DNA from: Sipunculus nudus
Lineage: Eukaryota > Annelida > Sipuncula > Golfingiida > Sipunculidae
Length of the DNA: 64,000 nucleotides
Direction of reading: 5' to 3'
NCBI GenBank assembly: GCA_026874595.1
Contig: CM049309.1
Coordinates: 91,968,723-92,032,722 of the forward strand
How positions within the stretch are numbered: the stretch's first letter is position 1; every line of letters starts with the position of its first letter. The notes under the pieces were generated by a model. That model did no database searches. It had not been told where the DNA came from and was given only the letters and a program-made list of their open reading frames with translations. Below, in pieces: positions 49,351-60,987 of this stretch. Made by a program: the position numbers and the translations under genes.

Positions 49351-51444
49351 ACTATTATTCTAGATGTGTTTTATGCTGCGGTTGTACTTCCTGCAGACTC
49401 TTTCTAAAACCATCATATTCTTCCGCATTTACATAGTGGTTATACTCTACAGTCAGCCTATATCTCCTTCGCTTAAACCGCTGCTTTGTTTTGCAAGTTT
49501 CAGGGGTTTCATCACCAGGCCTGGCACAGGGCCTTGAATTGTAACAAATGAGAGCCGCGTGTCGCATTATGCATCCAACTCCATATTTTATTTCCATGAC
49601 ATCATATTATAATTCCGTTTTTAAAGCATCTTGCGTCTACGTCATATTTAGTAAATGAGTTATTTTTAGTAAATCTGTGTTTCTGCTTATCCAGTGGATG
49701 ACCAATATTTAATTTTACAAAAGCATACATAAATTATCGTTATTCTTTCTGTCATAACATCACATTAACAACTTGCCCCATGCCGTTTACGCGGAAAAAG
49801 GGACCATTATTGTACAATAAAACACTTCTCTGTGTAACCATACCTGGGTGAAAAGAGTGCATGTTTAGACTCTCTGAGGACATTTATTCAGCCGCGCGGA
49901 GCCTCTACTGTTATTAATGATGCACTAATTTGCGGGCTGGCGGCTGCTGAACACTTTGAGTGAGCGGTCGGAATCTACTTTAGGAGTGCACACCGGGGAT
50001 GGCTTGATGCGTGATGCGCAGACAGAAGAACCAGGAACGCTTTGATTAAGACCGTTGTATGCTAAACCTATATACCCTTAGATCTCACTGTATAAGCTGC
50101 ACAAACGACCACGTTTATTGTTTGTTCCATTGAAACAGAACTTCACTCTGCGTCTTGGTAAGTAATATGTCATGTGTACTTGGTTGCGTCATCAAGTCAT
50201 TACAGAAGAAAAGGCAACGTTATTAAAAAAGTGTCAGGCTGTGATTAGATGAGATCTGTAGGGATAAAACGCAATGACTTTCCAGAGTTAAACCCGAAAA
50301 GATTACATTTACACAAGTATCCAGGTTTCCGCCAATTACCTGTCTTCAGAGGAAGGATTCATTAAATTTGCCGCTATTCTTTAAACGTGTGTAGAGATAA
50401 CTGACAGCAAATGTAAGGCAAGGCAGAAGTTAGTAGTGAGGCAATGAGCGACACAACTGTCAATATGTAACTTAAGTGACGGAGTTTTACCGTGACCAGT
50501 TTAATGAATGAATGAATTATGAATGAATGAATAAATGGATGCTCTGTATTGACTAATAAATAGTATGTAGGACCAAATGTGAGGCACATATTGAACCTGT
50601 GTCATAAGGTTCCATGCAGTTTTGTAATTATAGACTTACATCCAACTAATTTATTCTCATTAACAATCAAGTTCTTGGTTAAAAACTCGCCAATCACTCA
50701 GATGGCAAAATGCGGTTAAGGGAACCTGTCTGAACATCTTGGTTACTAGATGTATCCACGACAGTCTCTACTTGGGCCAGAAATTTTAATCGTATAGACA
50801 GGAACCAATCCAGGCATAAGGATGAGGCAACTGTGACTGGAGGGGATCAGTGAGCAAAAGGACTATTTGGGGTTGACTAAATTTAAAAAAAAATTAATAT
50901 TGATCAGGGATGAGACGGATATCGTTTTATATGGTAAAAAATAAACACATTTGTCATGCACGGTTTGATCACTATAAGTATAGTTAAGTGAAGGAGAATA
51001 ATCAAATCACAAAATTGGCGAGAGCGTTGAACTCTATGTTTCCAAGGTTATAAGGTACTGCATTGTGAAAGACGTTTATATAATAAGACTATCAGTAGAA
51101 GGTTAAGGAGCATGCGTACAGTAGTTCTCAACATCCTGCTTCAGCTCCAATGCTTTCATAGCATCCCATAAATCGTGTACGAGCCTTACTTGGAAGGAGC
51201 TACATTCATATGTGTTAATTGTGAGCCGATTTTTTGTCCATTATTTGCCTTTATAATACACTTTTATGTGCAACAGTTGGCCGGCGTCACTCCTGTCAGA
51301 GCGAACTGCGATCAAGTGATTGCGTTCCGCTGCTTTATGGACTCTGCATTGGTCTTTCACTGTTACGCACTGAACCCCCTTAGCCAAGCAAAATAGAACC
51401 TCGTTTCTTCCAAATATTGACATGTCATTGATATAAAAAAGATC
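49351..51444. other. Non-coding DNA with possible regulatory islands
   Basis: Contains the less AT-rich stretch at 49,880-50,160 (listed below), a short (GAAT)n tract at 50,503-50,535 and AT-rich background. No gene is supported. Confidence 0.5.
49880..50160. promoter_or_regulatory. Less AT-rich island with TAAT sites and a consensus splice donor
   Basis: TTATTAATGATGCACTAATTT at about 49,911-49,931 is rich in homeodomain-type TAAT/ATTA sites, flanked by GC-rich sequence. At 50,158 the context CTTG|GTAAGTAAT is a near-perfect 5' splice site. Together they could be an enhancer or promoter and an untranslated first exon ending at 50,157. This is inference; no open frame or conservation data supports it. 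Confidence 0.2.
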
Positions 51445-51654
51445 ATGGTCTCCCACAGACTGTTCTGTAGTTTAGCCGTGCTTTTGATTTTGTTTTCAAT
51501 TATATCTTGTGTCAAACGAGGCAGCATGGTATACAAAACGGTTTATTGGCAAACAGGGGCTCATGGAGCGTATTGTAAAGCTATAACACCAGACAGACAT
51601 CGTATATACACCGTACTGCATGAAGTGTGGTCCCCGAGGTCAGGATGTTTATAA
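51445..51654 (+). CDS. Hypothetical small secreted peptide
   Basis: ATG at 51,445, stop at 51,652, 69 residues. Residues 1-22 look like a signal peptide: basic start MVSHR, hydrophobic core LAVLLILFSII, then a cysteine. A dibasic KR follows at residues 24-25, where prohormone convertases cut. The rest is short, with two cysteines and several aromatic and basic residues. This layout suits a secreted or neuropeptide-like product, but 69-codon frames arise by chance in a 64-kb window. I recognise no family. No TATA box, acceptor or poly(A) signal was pinned down. Confidence 0.22.
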   Translation: MVSHRLFCSLAVLLILFSIISCVKRGSMVYKTVYWQTGAHGAYCKAITPDRHRIYTVLHEVWSPRSGCL

Positions 51655-53651
51655 ACTTTGCTTTTTCTTTGACCTATTTGTATTTTGTTTACATACTGCC
51701 GCATCCAACAGTAAAAGCTTTTTAATGATTCGATGCCTGTCTTGTCCTTTAAACGTAGCCCAAACCCCCTCCTAGCCCCGGGATATTTATTGCTGACGGC
51801 TTTCTACAATCTTTCTCTGATCATTGCACTTGCTGTGTCTGGGACAGCGCTTTGATGCTGCTGCCCTGCTGAGTTTGGTAAATGTTGCTGGATTCAGTGC
51901 CAGTGTTTACTTTCATTATTACTTATGTGACTTTTGTGTCGTTTATTTTACTGCTTATCATTTAACGGTCGTCCGGGTTTTCCTTACCATATATAATTGG
52001 AACAACGACTTTTTAATGTGTTGTTTTTGGATCTCGCTAATGTGACAAATATAATTGTGCATTTATATTGTAAATGTAAAGGATCGATGTCAGTTGCCAT
52101 CTTTACATTACCTTTTCCGTCTGACACATAATTGAACGTATAATAGTATTATTAACTGGATCTTGTTTCAACCATAAACATAATCTTTCAGTAGAATATT
52201 AAATGTTATAAATTGCAAATAGTTATCATACAGACAAGAAATCACCAAGAAAATACTTCATGTACTCTAACAGAATTTTGCTTCTCCCAAAGCTCTATCA
52301 AATTTTCAATTTACCAGTCATAAATTTACAGGACAGAGCATACCGTATGTCTTATATATACTTTATGTATGTACTTAATCTCACCAGCAAATGCTATAGG
52401 ATATTCTACAATGGAACATTTCCATTACAATTGATGAACGCACTGAAACTGATCCTATGACAGATATCATCTATTTTGTGACCCCAAATAAAGGCAAAAT
52501 ACTTCTCTGTTACAAAGTGCGTTAATATATTTCTGCGAATTAGTAGTAATTACTCAGTTACATCATTTTCCTTTTGATGAAATTTTTGCCAGGAAATATT
52601 CAAAACTGGATGAGTCTAACATACTGATTAATCACTTTAAAAATTATCACTTTATTACCTGATAACCCGGGGTTTGGGAGATTAACTGAGATGAGGAATG
52701 TTGGCTCATTTATTTATTCTAATAGTTAAAAGATAATATTTTCAGGGGGATACTGTCTCAACAAGCTATGTATACAAATATTTTATTTTACATTTATATT
52801 GCATGAGGCGCTGTACGTGATCGTTGCAAGTAATTCATACATCGGTATATTTAACTTGAAGACCTGGTTGATGCGAGGAAGACATGAAAGATGATTTAAA
52901 TGTACGTTTAAGGCAAGGAAGATGTTCCTGAAAAAAGAAACGGAAATATACATAACTCGTTAGTACAGCAGAAGCGGTCCCAAGGGGAGTCCGCGGGGGG
53001 GGGGGGGGGGGGTCCGTACCCCCTTTTCAGCCGCCGTAACCCTTTTTAATCGTTTCGGACCAATTTGTGAGGCCTGGACAATCAACCACCACCACCCACC
53101 CCTAACCCGCCCCTTTTCCGGACCTGCGTACCTTGTTTTAGGGTTTGTCATTAATCCTCCTGAGTTGAACTCCTTTTCCTAAAGTGAGACTCATGTGTTT
53201 TTCACATTTATGGACCACGCACGTGGGTCAGAGACCGGGTCAAATGTCAGGCTTAAACATGCTTAAATCCGTCACTGGCAGCAGGAGTTATTCATATTCC
53301 TTTTATAAGTATTATATTAATCACTTTAAAAATCGACTTGAATAGACTCTCTTTTGATCACAGCCAAAATAATAATATACATTATAAATTACATTGGTGT
53401 CACTGAACCATAGCCACGTGACTCCTCTGTGGTCTTGAAGAGTCAGTAACTATGTGGTGTGCCCTGTGCGGTCAGCTTTCATATTTTCGCGTAAATCCTG
53501 AAGAATTAGCCATTATTTCGCGAAGGGTGTAACGCATCGCCGTCAATCAGAAGCTGCGCCAATAATCTCGGCCCATGTCGACCGCCCCGTGGAAAACACG
53601 TCCCTCGTCCAAGTCGCGCGAAACTGTCCCAACGCAAGATTGAGCAATTAG
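51655..53651. other. Non-coding DNA with a long poly-G run
   Basis: Mostly AT-rich. An uninterrupted G-run of about 18 bp lies at about 52,996-53,013 next to C-rich sequence (53,090-53,120). Frames of 60-80 codons in this stretch have no domain. No gene is supported. Confidence 0.5.

Positions 53652-53688
<37 letters not shown>
53652..53688. repeat. (TAA)n microsatellite
   Basis: About 12 copies of TAA on the plus strand. It produces the poly-leucine of a minus-strand frame. Confidence 0.93.
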
Positions 53689-53692
<4 letters not shown>

Positions 53693-53937
53693 AATAATAG
53701 CAATAACAGACAAAAAAATTCCACGTTATAGGTAGAAGTGCAGATCAATAGAAAATGGTACAGAAACGAGTACTACCAGTGAATTTCAGTTAAATATTTA
53801 AAGTATTTTGCCGTCTGCTTGTATAACTTTCGCTTTTAGCATCTAGGTTCTTTAAGTCCTGTCTTTAACCTTTAACATGTCATGAACCCGACATCTTGAT
53901 TTTTGTTCGGTCAGTTTTGGCCAATGGGTGATAATGA

Positions 53938-54246
53938 GGGAAAATACAAGCAGCACCAAACCTCCCGAATCAAGCACAGGTGACGTGCCAGGTGTATGAC
54001 CACCTGATTCTCTCTGGCTATTCGCCTCTAGTGCCGGGGTCACTGCCAGGCATCCACTTACAAAAGCAAATAAATAGCCGAGATTATGGCGGTATCATTG
54101 ACCAGGAACTGTCCATCCGACAGAAATATGTTTATACATGCAATGAAGCCTGGTCCTGCGGGGAGACTCCTGTAACCATCCAGGGATGGAAAACCCCTGG
54201 TCCTTCCGGTATAGACGACTTCCGATACTCTATATACTCCCTGTGA
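53938..54246 (+). CDS. Candidate 3' terminal exon, unknown protein
   Basis: The frame is open from 53,938 to a TGA at 54,244-54,246. There is no suitable in-frame ATG at its start, so if real it is a spliced 3' exon. CAAGCACAG|GTG at 53,979 is a possible, weak acceptor. From about 54,060 the residues look protein-like (mixed charged, aromatic and glycine, two cysteines, ending ...GIDDFRYSIYSL), and the DNA is richer in G+C than the flanks with varied third codon positions. I recognise no family and no poly(A) signal close by. Confidence 0.22.
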   Translation, partial: GKIQAAPNLPNQAQVTCQVYDHLILSGYSPLVPGSLPGIHLQKQINSRDYGGIIDQELSIRQKYVYTCNEAWSCGETPVTIQGWKTPGPSGIDDFRYSIYSL

Positions 54247-55137
54247 CTAAATATATGCACCACACATTTTTACAATTGTTTTTTAATTACTACATCTCTT
54301 ACTAATTTTTTTGTGACTCGTTCTTTTTGACATTATTCTCCTACACAAACGTTTTGATGCGACGTAGCATTCGTATTCAGAAGGTAAATAATCTATTTAA
54401 ATCGTGATGTTGGCGCAGAGGGTCCGGGAAAAAGACAAAACAGACAGCTATGACACTACACGTTCTCAAAATATCATACCGTCTATAATAGTGGAAACTC
54501 TTGTTCTTGGTATTTAGATTCCTCAAAATCTGTCATAGGTCATGACTTCATATACCCCAATTCAAATAATATGTATAAACAATGAAAACGATGTTTTAGT
54601 AGAGTCCACACTATCCGCATCCGAATATAAGCAGGAGTAAAAAAGTGAACTCGAGAGCCAACTTGGACTGCTCGAGTCCGGACTCGAGTCCAAAGCTGGA
54701 CTGAAGTCATACATCACTCTTGAAAGATACTATAGTATCATAAATAATATAAATGGAAACTGAGTCAGACTTGTGGAATGTAAAGGGATCCATTATAGAT
54801 CAAATGGTTCAATTACTAGACATACGTCACGCGCCATTCCGTACCATGCGGTTATTTGCCAAAGCCAGGGAATTTTCCTAGCATGCAGAAACCAGATCGT
54901 TGATTCCCACATATCCGAGAAATGTGATCTGAGAATGGTTATTTTATCATTTATACTCAGGGAAGTAGAGATGGATTTCAAGAAATTTCATTAAGAAGTA
55001 TTTGTGACTCACATCCTGTATATACACATCATTCCATTTTTCTAAAGATTTCCTAAATCTATAATTAAATGATGCTTCAGGATTCTATATATCAAATGTG
55101 GAATAAATATACTCGAGTACTGAAGCTTTATATTTGG
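54247..55137. other. Non-coding DNA with an imperfect CTCGAGTC palindrome
   Basis: No gene. At 54,663-54,693 sequence built from GGACTCGAGTCC forms an imperfect palindrome of about 31 bp, with more GACT/AGTC motifs on both sides. It may be a worn hAT end. Frames at 54,773-54,994 on both strands are shadows of each other without a domain. Confidence 0.45.
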
Positions 55138-55163
55138 AAAACTGCCAATACATAAATTAAGTC

Positions 55164-55257
<94 letters not shown>

Positions 55258-55274
55258 CCTTTATTGGCAGTTTT
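55138..55274. repeat. Compound (AC)n(AT)n microsatellite within a 13-bp inverted repeat
   Basis: (AC)n at 55,165-55,193 runs into (AT)n at 55,193-55,250. The perfect inverted repeat AAAACTGCCAATA (55,138-55,150) and TATTGGCAGTTTT (55,262-55,274) brackets the tract. Confidence 0.92.
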
Positions 55275-58200
55275 TCAGAATATAATAAATATAATCATCA
55301 TCAGTGAAAACGTTGCAAAACCTCACAGAAGCACTGATCACTGATGGATCAGCAAAGGTAAAAAGGTTTATTAATAAAGGAAGAGGTAAAAGGTGTAAGT
55401 TATTGCAAATATCCAGAGAAATACCGAAACTGCGTCTGGAGATAGACAGCGGAGAGAAACATTTTCTTAATGGTCGATGTAGACGGGTTTCACACAATAT
55501 GGCATCAATGGATCTTTTATTGCTTGTCCATTTTTTTTAAATTCTCATTCTCACCCTCTGGTTCAGAGCACACCTGTACCCCTTGCAGGTAGGCTTTTAA
55601 AATTAGCTTTGTTCAGTCCATTGCTTGCTTTTTCTGCTTCAATCCACAGCTGCTGAACAGCCTCGGTGGACTAACACAGAACAGCCAGAATTACTTGTTA
55701 CCTCGTTGACCTATCATCAAAGCTTTTCTTTCATGGCTGAATATTTATTCAACCTAGAAAATTGAATAATCTGGGAAAGATGGTATAGATAGTAATCTGG
55801 GGATATTCTTATTTATTGGATTTCCGAATAAATCACTGGAATTGGCTATCTTTTGACTGAAGAATATAGGGCGGTAAATGCGAAAAAGAGCGGAAGCCGG
55901 AAGTGATTCATGAAGAATTACCCATCATCCAAGTAAACCCTCGGACAGTCCTGTGGCTTCGCATGCGGTCTATATTTAATAACAGCGTGTAATGTATGAT
56001 GTAACAAGAATTTAAAGTGTTAGTGTATCATGACAAAGATATATGAGATTTGAAGAAAAAATACTAACGATGGTATTTTAAACACCAAACAAATCCAGAT
56101 TTCTTCGTAGAGTTTGTGGCTATATTCTACTCTTCCGAGCATAAAATAATAATTTAATGATATGTTTTACCGTGCACGTAATTAAATGATAAGATTATAC
56201 CGTGCACGTCAGAGATGTTGTTATCAAAAGTACATCGATTGCCCTGACGGATCTCATATATGTATTTACAAACGATGGCAGGGTAAACAAGTCCATTAGT
56301 CGAGGATCTTTCTGCACGAACTGGGAGTAGCGAATACCGGACGTGATTCATTCACAAAATTCCTTCAGTATAGCTCGATGCAGGGCCATTACGGACCTGG
56401 TACAGCACTTATTCAGCTGTATTAGGATACTTGGGTGGGTACCGTGTTACGTCAGTGCTGTATTTACCTGGTTTCTCACCGTTCACAGCGGTCGTAACAC
56501 CCTCCCAGGTTCAGCAATGTGGGTCACCTCAGCTACAGCTTTAAATGTTGACCATAAATCACTTGCAGGGCGAAAAACACCGGTCTCCTGGGACCTCCCT
56601 TGAGATACACTTCTTAGTTCATATGTTTACCCTGCGTGAAACAAAGCGATTGCCACGGAGGTCTTTGCTGTATAGAATAAGACTTTGTACGAGTTGTGTT
56701 ATTTTTTTAACAGTGAATAAACTAAATTTGTACAGATAAATGTTTGTCTGCCTCACATGCATAGCCGCTCCATACTGGTCATCTGAAGGAGAATGCTGGC
56801 AGGTGTCATAATATTATGGTAATCAGAGCTATTATTTTGGAGTAAACTAACAGTACATGTGTATTGTCATTTGAACTCAGGCGTGTAGATAACGACCCAG
56901 CTGCCTCTATTGGACGCCGTGGTTATGCTCCGACCTGTATTAATAAAAAAACAACTCTCTTTCGATTTTTGCTGCATCCCTTGTGCAGTTGATACAGACA
57001 TTATGCGTGCCTAGTAGTTGATTGTTACTAGAAAGTATGGCCGCATACCGATCTATCTGGTACTTGTGACTCTACGCTGGTAGTAACTACACCTCGCGAG
57101 AATCTCACGAGGTTACGCGCGTGGTTACAGCCCCGGTTTTCATCTGCTTCGTTCTCCTCTGGTTTAAAGGGTTCCTCGACCTTACGTCCGGCACGTGAGT
57201 ACATCAGCAATTCTTTTTCTCTGAAAATCCTTTCCTAAGTTTCATTTAGTTTGTAGGAATTTGGGTTTAATGACGTTTATTTGTCAGTGCTCAGGTGTGC
57301 ATGAATTAACATTTTCAGTGTTTATTATATCTTTTTTACTGGTATGTACTTTATATCTTTTATTTTCATGATTTATTATTTGATATGTTACTGAGAAAAA
57401 AAAACCGCATCTTTAATCACTAAGTTAAACTTTACGACGTGTCTAATCCCAGGCAGCATCAACAACACATATACATAAGCTCCTTCAGAGGGAGAAGTAG
57501 TCTGTTAGATATGATACTGGTGGAAGAATCGTTATTAGAACCATCACTTTTTATTATCGGTTTCCTTCCCTTTTTGTTAAAATTTTCTTCAAAACGCTCA
57601 ACAAATGTGCAAAAAAATACCTTGTGGAACTGTTCTTGTCATATACCGGGAAGTACGGTACATTAGACTTCAAAAATATATGAAACCATAATTTATAAAG
57701 ACCTTTTTCTTTTTATGAATAAACGTGTTCATGAAATATTTTATTGTGAAAGTCCATGTGTGGGTTACCGGCAAACAAATATCAGGATCGGCAACGTTTG
57801 GCCGATGACTCAGACACTGCATTGGCGCATGACAAAATTCGGCTAAAAATATATTTGATAAGGAGGGGAATCTTGTTTTAGCTTGAGCGTCACGACATTT
57901 CGAATGCGGTAGATCAGATATCAAGTCCCAGATGTAATCAGAGAGAGCATACTGCAGTACTATACATATAATTGTAACGGTCTTTTTTGTTCAGTTAAAG
58001 CAAAGTGCATTTCAAGATTATTATCTCGAAACATATGTTACGAGAGATAATTTATAAATATGTCTATTACTTGGCTTTAAAAAACTTTTTTCTTTTCAAC
58101 AAATGAATTGGGGATGTTTGATTTGTTTGTGCTCATGTTTTGTTTGCGAATTACTCTCCAGGTACCTGGTTACAGTCCATGGCATTACCACACAAATTTA

Positions 58201-58504
58201 GACTACCGTGAATAATTATAAATAAACAAAAAAAGTAATTATTTTCATCACACTTTCCGATATGCATATAATGACTTTTTTTCTGCGGAAAGATGCATGG
58301 TTCCACAATGCAAAAACAAAAGCACCTGTGAATAAACTTGTATGACCTTCATAACTATACATGTTTTGGCTGAATGTTGTTCGCTGTAATCGTGAACATA
58401 TAAAAACACAGCGGTTCCGTTAGGAATTAGCCTATATGGAAGTGCTTTAAATCGTCGACATCGCGATAAAACCCTAGAGTTGACACCGGGATTATGAGGA
58501 GCGG
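55275..58504. other. Non-coding DNA, possible promoter-like patch near 57.1 kb
   Basis: No gene is supported. Around 56,340-56,640 and 57,040-57,200 the sequence is less AT-rich. CTCGCGAGA at 57,093-57,101 is one base short of the TCTCGCGAGA promoter palindrome, and CAC|GTGAGT at 57,195 is a good splice-donor match. Overlapping frames at 55,261-55,540 and 57,439-57,924 have no domain. Confidence 0.45.
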
Positions 58505-58705
58505 ATGAAGTTTTTGAATCGATATTGTGCAGTTGTACAACATGTTTATGTTGCGGTATGTGAGCGGAATGTGTGGGCCATGATACATCCAGCCTATACA
58601 CCAGAATGTCGAGGTGTGCTTCAGTATCAGAGGGAGGTCAACAGAGCACAAAATACCCCTCAGAGACCGACCATTCGGGCGCATGTGCCACCGGCCTTTT
58701 TATAA
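58505..58705 (+). CDS. Hypothetical 66-residue frame, doubtful
   Basis: ATG at 58,505, stop at 58,703-58,705. The product starts MKFLNRYCAVVQHVYVAV, which is mildly hydrophobic, and continues with a basic, proline-containing tail. Three cysteines. The same DNA is open in two other plus frames and one minus frame (58,248-58,601), so openness alone is weak evidence. It lies about 100 bp upstream of the SINE. No family recognised. Confidence 0.12.
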   Translation: MKFLNRYCAVVQHVYVAVCERNVWAMIHPAYTPECRGVLQYQREVNRAQNTPQRPTIRAHVPPAFL

Positions 58706-58812
58706 TCATGTGTATTTTGCAATTTATAATAATCATGTATACAGAGACAGGATCCGCTCATCGACTGTAGAAAAATTAAAGATTAGTATACTCATCCTGT
58801 TACCACTCAAAA

Positions 58813-59090
58813 GTGGTTCCGTTGTCTAACTGGTAAAGCACATGCTGCTCAAAGCCAGGAGACCGTGAGTTCGATTCTCAACCGAGGGGAGACTCTACCC
58901 CACAGTCGTGTTTCGCTCACAAACGACTGCGTCTTTGGGGAATTACACGGTGTTACGCCCACAGAGCCTGGTTGATGCCAGGATAATCATGTTTCCGCTC
59001 TGTCACGAAGTTTGAAACGGGATGGAATTCTATAGTACCCTTAGTTACGCCCGCAGTAGGAAAAAAGGAGGCGGTTACCTTCACAAAAAG
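58813..59090 (+). mobile_element. tRNA-derived SINE
   Basis: The 5' part has pol III promoter boxes: an A box near TGTCTAACTGGTAAAGC (58,823-58,839) and a B box GAGTTCGATTCTC (58,867-58,879), spaced as in tRNA genes. Acceptor-stem pairing is lost and the anticodon region is not a proper arm, so this is a pseudo-tRNA head and not a functional tRNA gene. The body runs to about 59,090 and contains a direct repeat, GTTACGCCCACAG at 58,952 and GTTACGCCCGCAG at 59,044. No poly-A tail or clear target duplication was seen. The length of about 280 bp suits a SINE2-type element. Confidence 0.75.
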
Positions 59091-60915
59091 AAACTTCATA
59101 TAGTAATGTCAATGCGATGTCTTAATTGGTATACTGGATCTCTATATATAATTTCAAAAATATACGCTGTTTGTATAATGCTATACCTTGCATGAAAGTT
59201 CTTTTTTGTATATGCTGTCTATATTAAATTTTAGCATTCCTTGTACAGTAAATCTGCTGTATAGCTAGGCCTGCGCGCGCACACACACACAAGCACACAC
59301 ACACATATGCATGTATATGGATGCAGTATACATATATGTATCAGATATAATCCATCATTAAGCCCAGATTCTTTGTGTTATTCTGTATTTTTTTAATGCA
59401 TGACAAAAAGCGGAAATAAAAGTGGTTTCATTCAGTATCAGCTAATTCACCATGAGATCATTGCGTGCAGTCATTTTTAACGAAAGGCTAACACTCTCTT
59501 ATCGTACACCTGTGGGGCAAATAAGCATTAACATTAATTCTCAACTATTTTTCAGTCATCGAGTTCATTTGTGGACACGCTGCTCAAATTTACGAAGAGT
59601 TGGTCCCTAAAGTGCTTTTTCGAATAGGTTTCCCCCGCCTCTTTAGATCCTAAGGTCCGGGGGGTTGCTGATTATAGTACCTCAAAGCTGATAGGGGAGC
59701 ACCGCTCAACAAGTGGGGGTCCAATCGGTACACGTCTCAAAGGGAACCGGCTAAACGGCACTCAGGTAGACCGGGTGACGCAGCCTCGCGGTTGCTCCGG
59801 TCTGCTAGAGTAATTCTCCCCTACTGGCCACGGACTTCAATTTACAGCTTCTTATCGTTATATTTCCCTCAGAAATTAAACAACCATTTTTCTTGCCGCT
59901 GCCACCACAGAGAGACAGAATTATCATCAGACTTATCATTGGTGGGATCATTACACGTGATAAGGCACGGACTCTCCTCCTTTGATGTATAATATATCAC
60001 AAGTATACACAGTCTACCTGAGTCTGCCCTGTCTGTGTACAGGTAAGTATAAGGTAAGCAGGCATTGAATTCGGTCTTGATGACGTAAACTAAATATATT
60101 AAAGGGGATCTAAAATAATGTTATCAATCCCGATCGAGCTATACATCACACCTGCGTATATTTACATATCCCCAATATGCTTCTGCTTGATGTATGTATA
60201 TAAGACTGATTTTATTACACATCCGGTTTTTTACCGGCGTATTGTTACGGCGTATCTTAAAAGAGAAATCAACAGGAGAATGTTGACCTAATTAACTAAA
60301 ACAGACACTTGAAAATAATAATGAGGCAGGTTACAATGCTTCTTCTTTTATAAGAAAACGCGCGGTTTGTCATTCATCTTTTTTATATACAGAAGACACC
60401 TCAGTGACAGGTATGGCTTTATATACGTTTGTTATTGATATGCATGATGCTAAAATAGGAAACCTAACTGGCACGTAGTAATTATCAATAACAACCTTAC
60501 TGCGCGGTGACCCCGCGTGACCTCTTGAATCCAACCTATGAATAACATCACAAACCGCCTTTATTTCCGGAGACAGTAATGAGGTGAAGAAAGACGGCCT
60601 TGTTTCTTCTCTCATGATGTACACGTTTATTAATGAGACCATGTTTCCCCAAGGAGCCCGCCCCTTTTGTGGGGGCGTTTATGGCAGCAATGACAACTCA
60701 GTAATTGTGTATGACATAAGCGAGTGATCAGTGACTTCCGGTTGTTACGCTGTGCACACTGTACTTGCCTTTGATAGATGGTGACGGTTGATTCGTAATT
60801 ATAGTGTTCCATTGAAAATAATACAAAGTGAACGACAATTTTTTTTTAATATTTGAGACACGCGTATGCATAAAGTAAGAATGTCCGCAATGTAAATCCG
60901 TAAAAGACCGGTATT

Positions 60916-60917
<2 letters not shown>
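59091..60917. other. Non-coding DNA with short repeats and a possible exon edge
   Basis: (CA)n at about 59,272-59,305. A less AT-rich stretch lies at 59,620-59,800. A strong splice-donor match, ACAG|GTAAGTAT, lies at 60,043, with a pyrimidine-rich TTCTTGCCGCTGCCACCACAG upstream near 59,910, so an exon of about 130 bp is conceivable. Another less AT-rich patch lies at 60,480-60,760. No confirmed gene. Confidence 0.4.

Positions 60918-60984
<67 letters not shown>
60918..60984. repeat. (TA)n microsatellite
   Basis: About 67 bp of alternating T and A, uninterrupted. Confidence 0.95.

Positions 60985-60987
<3 letters not shown>

Noticed and set aside
58248..58601. 117-codon minus-strand frame
   Set aside because: Overlaps open frames on the other strand, has no domain and no supporting context. 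Length alone is not enough.
58823..58885. Functional tRNA gene
   Set aside because: A and B boxes are present but acceptor pairing is lost and the anticodon arm is malformed, and SINE body sequence follows directly.
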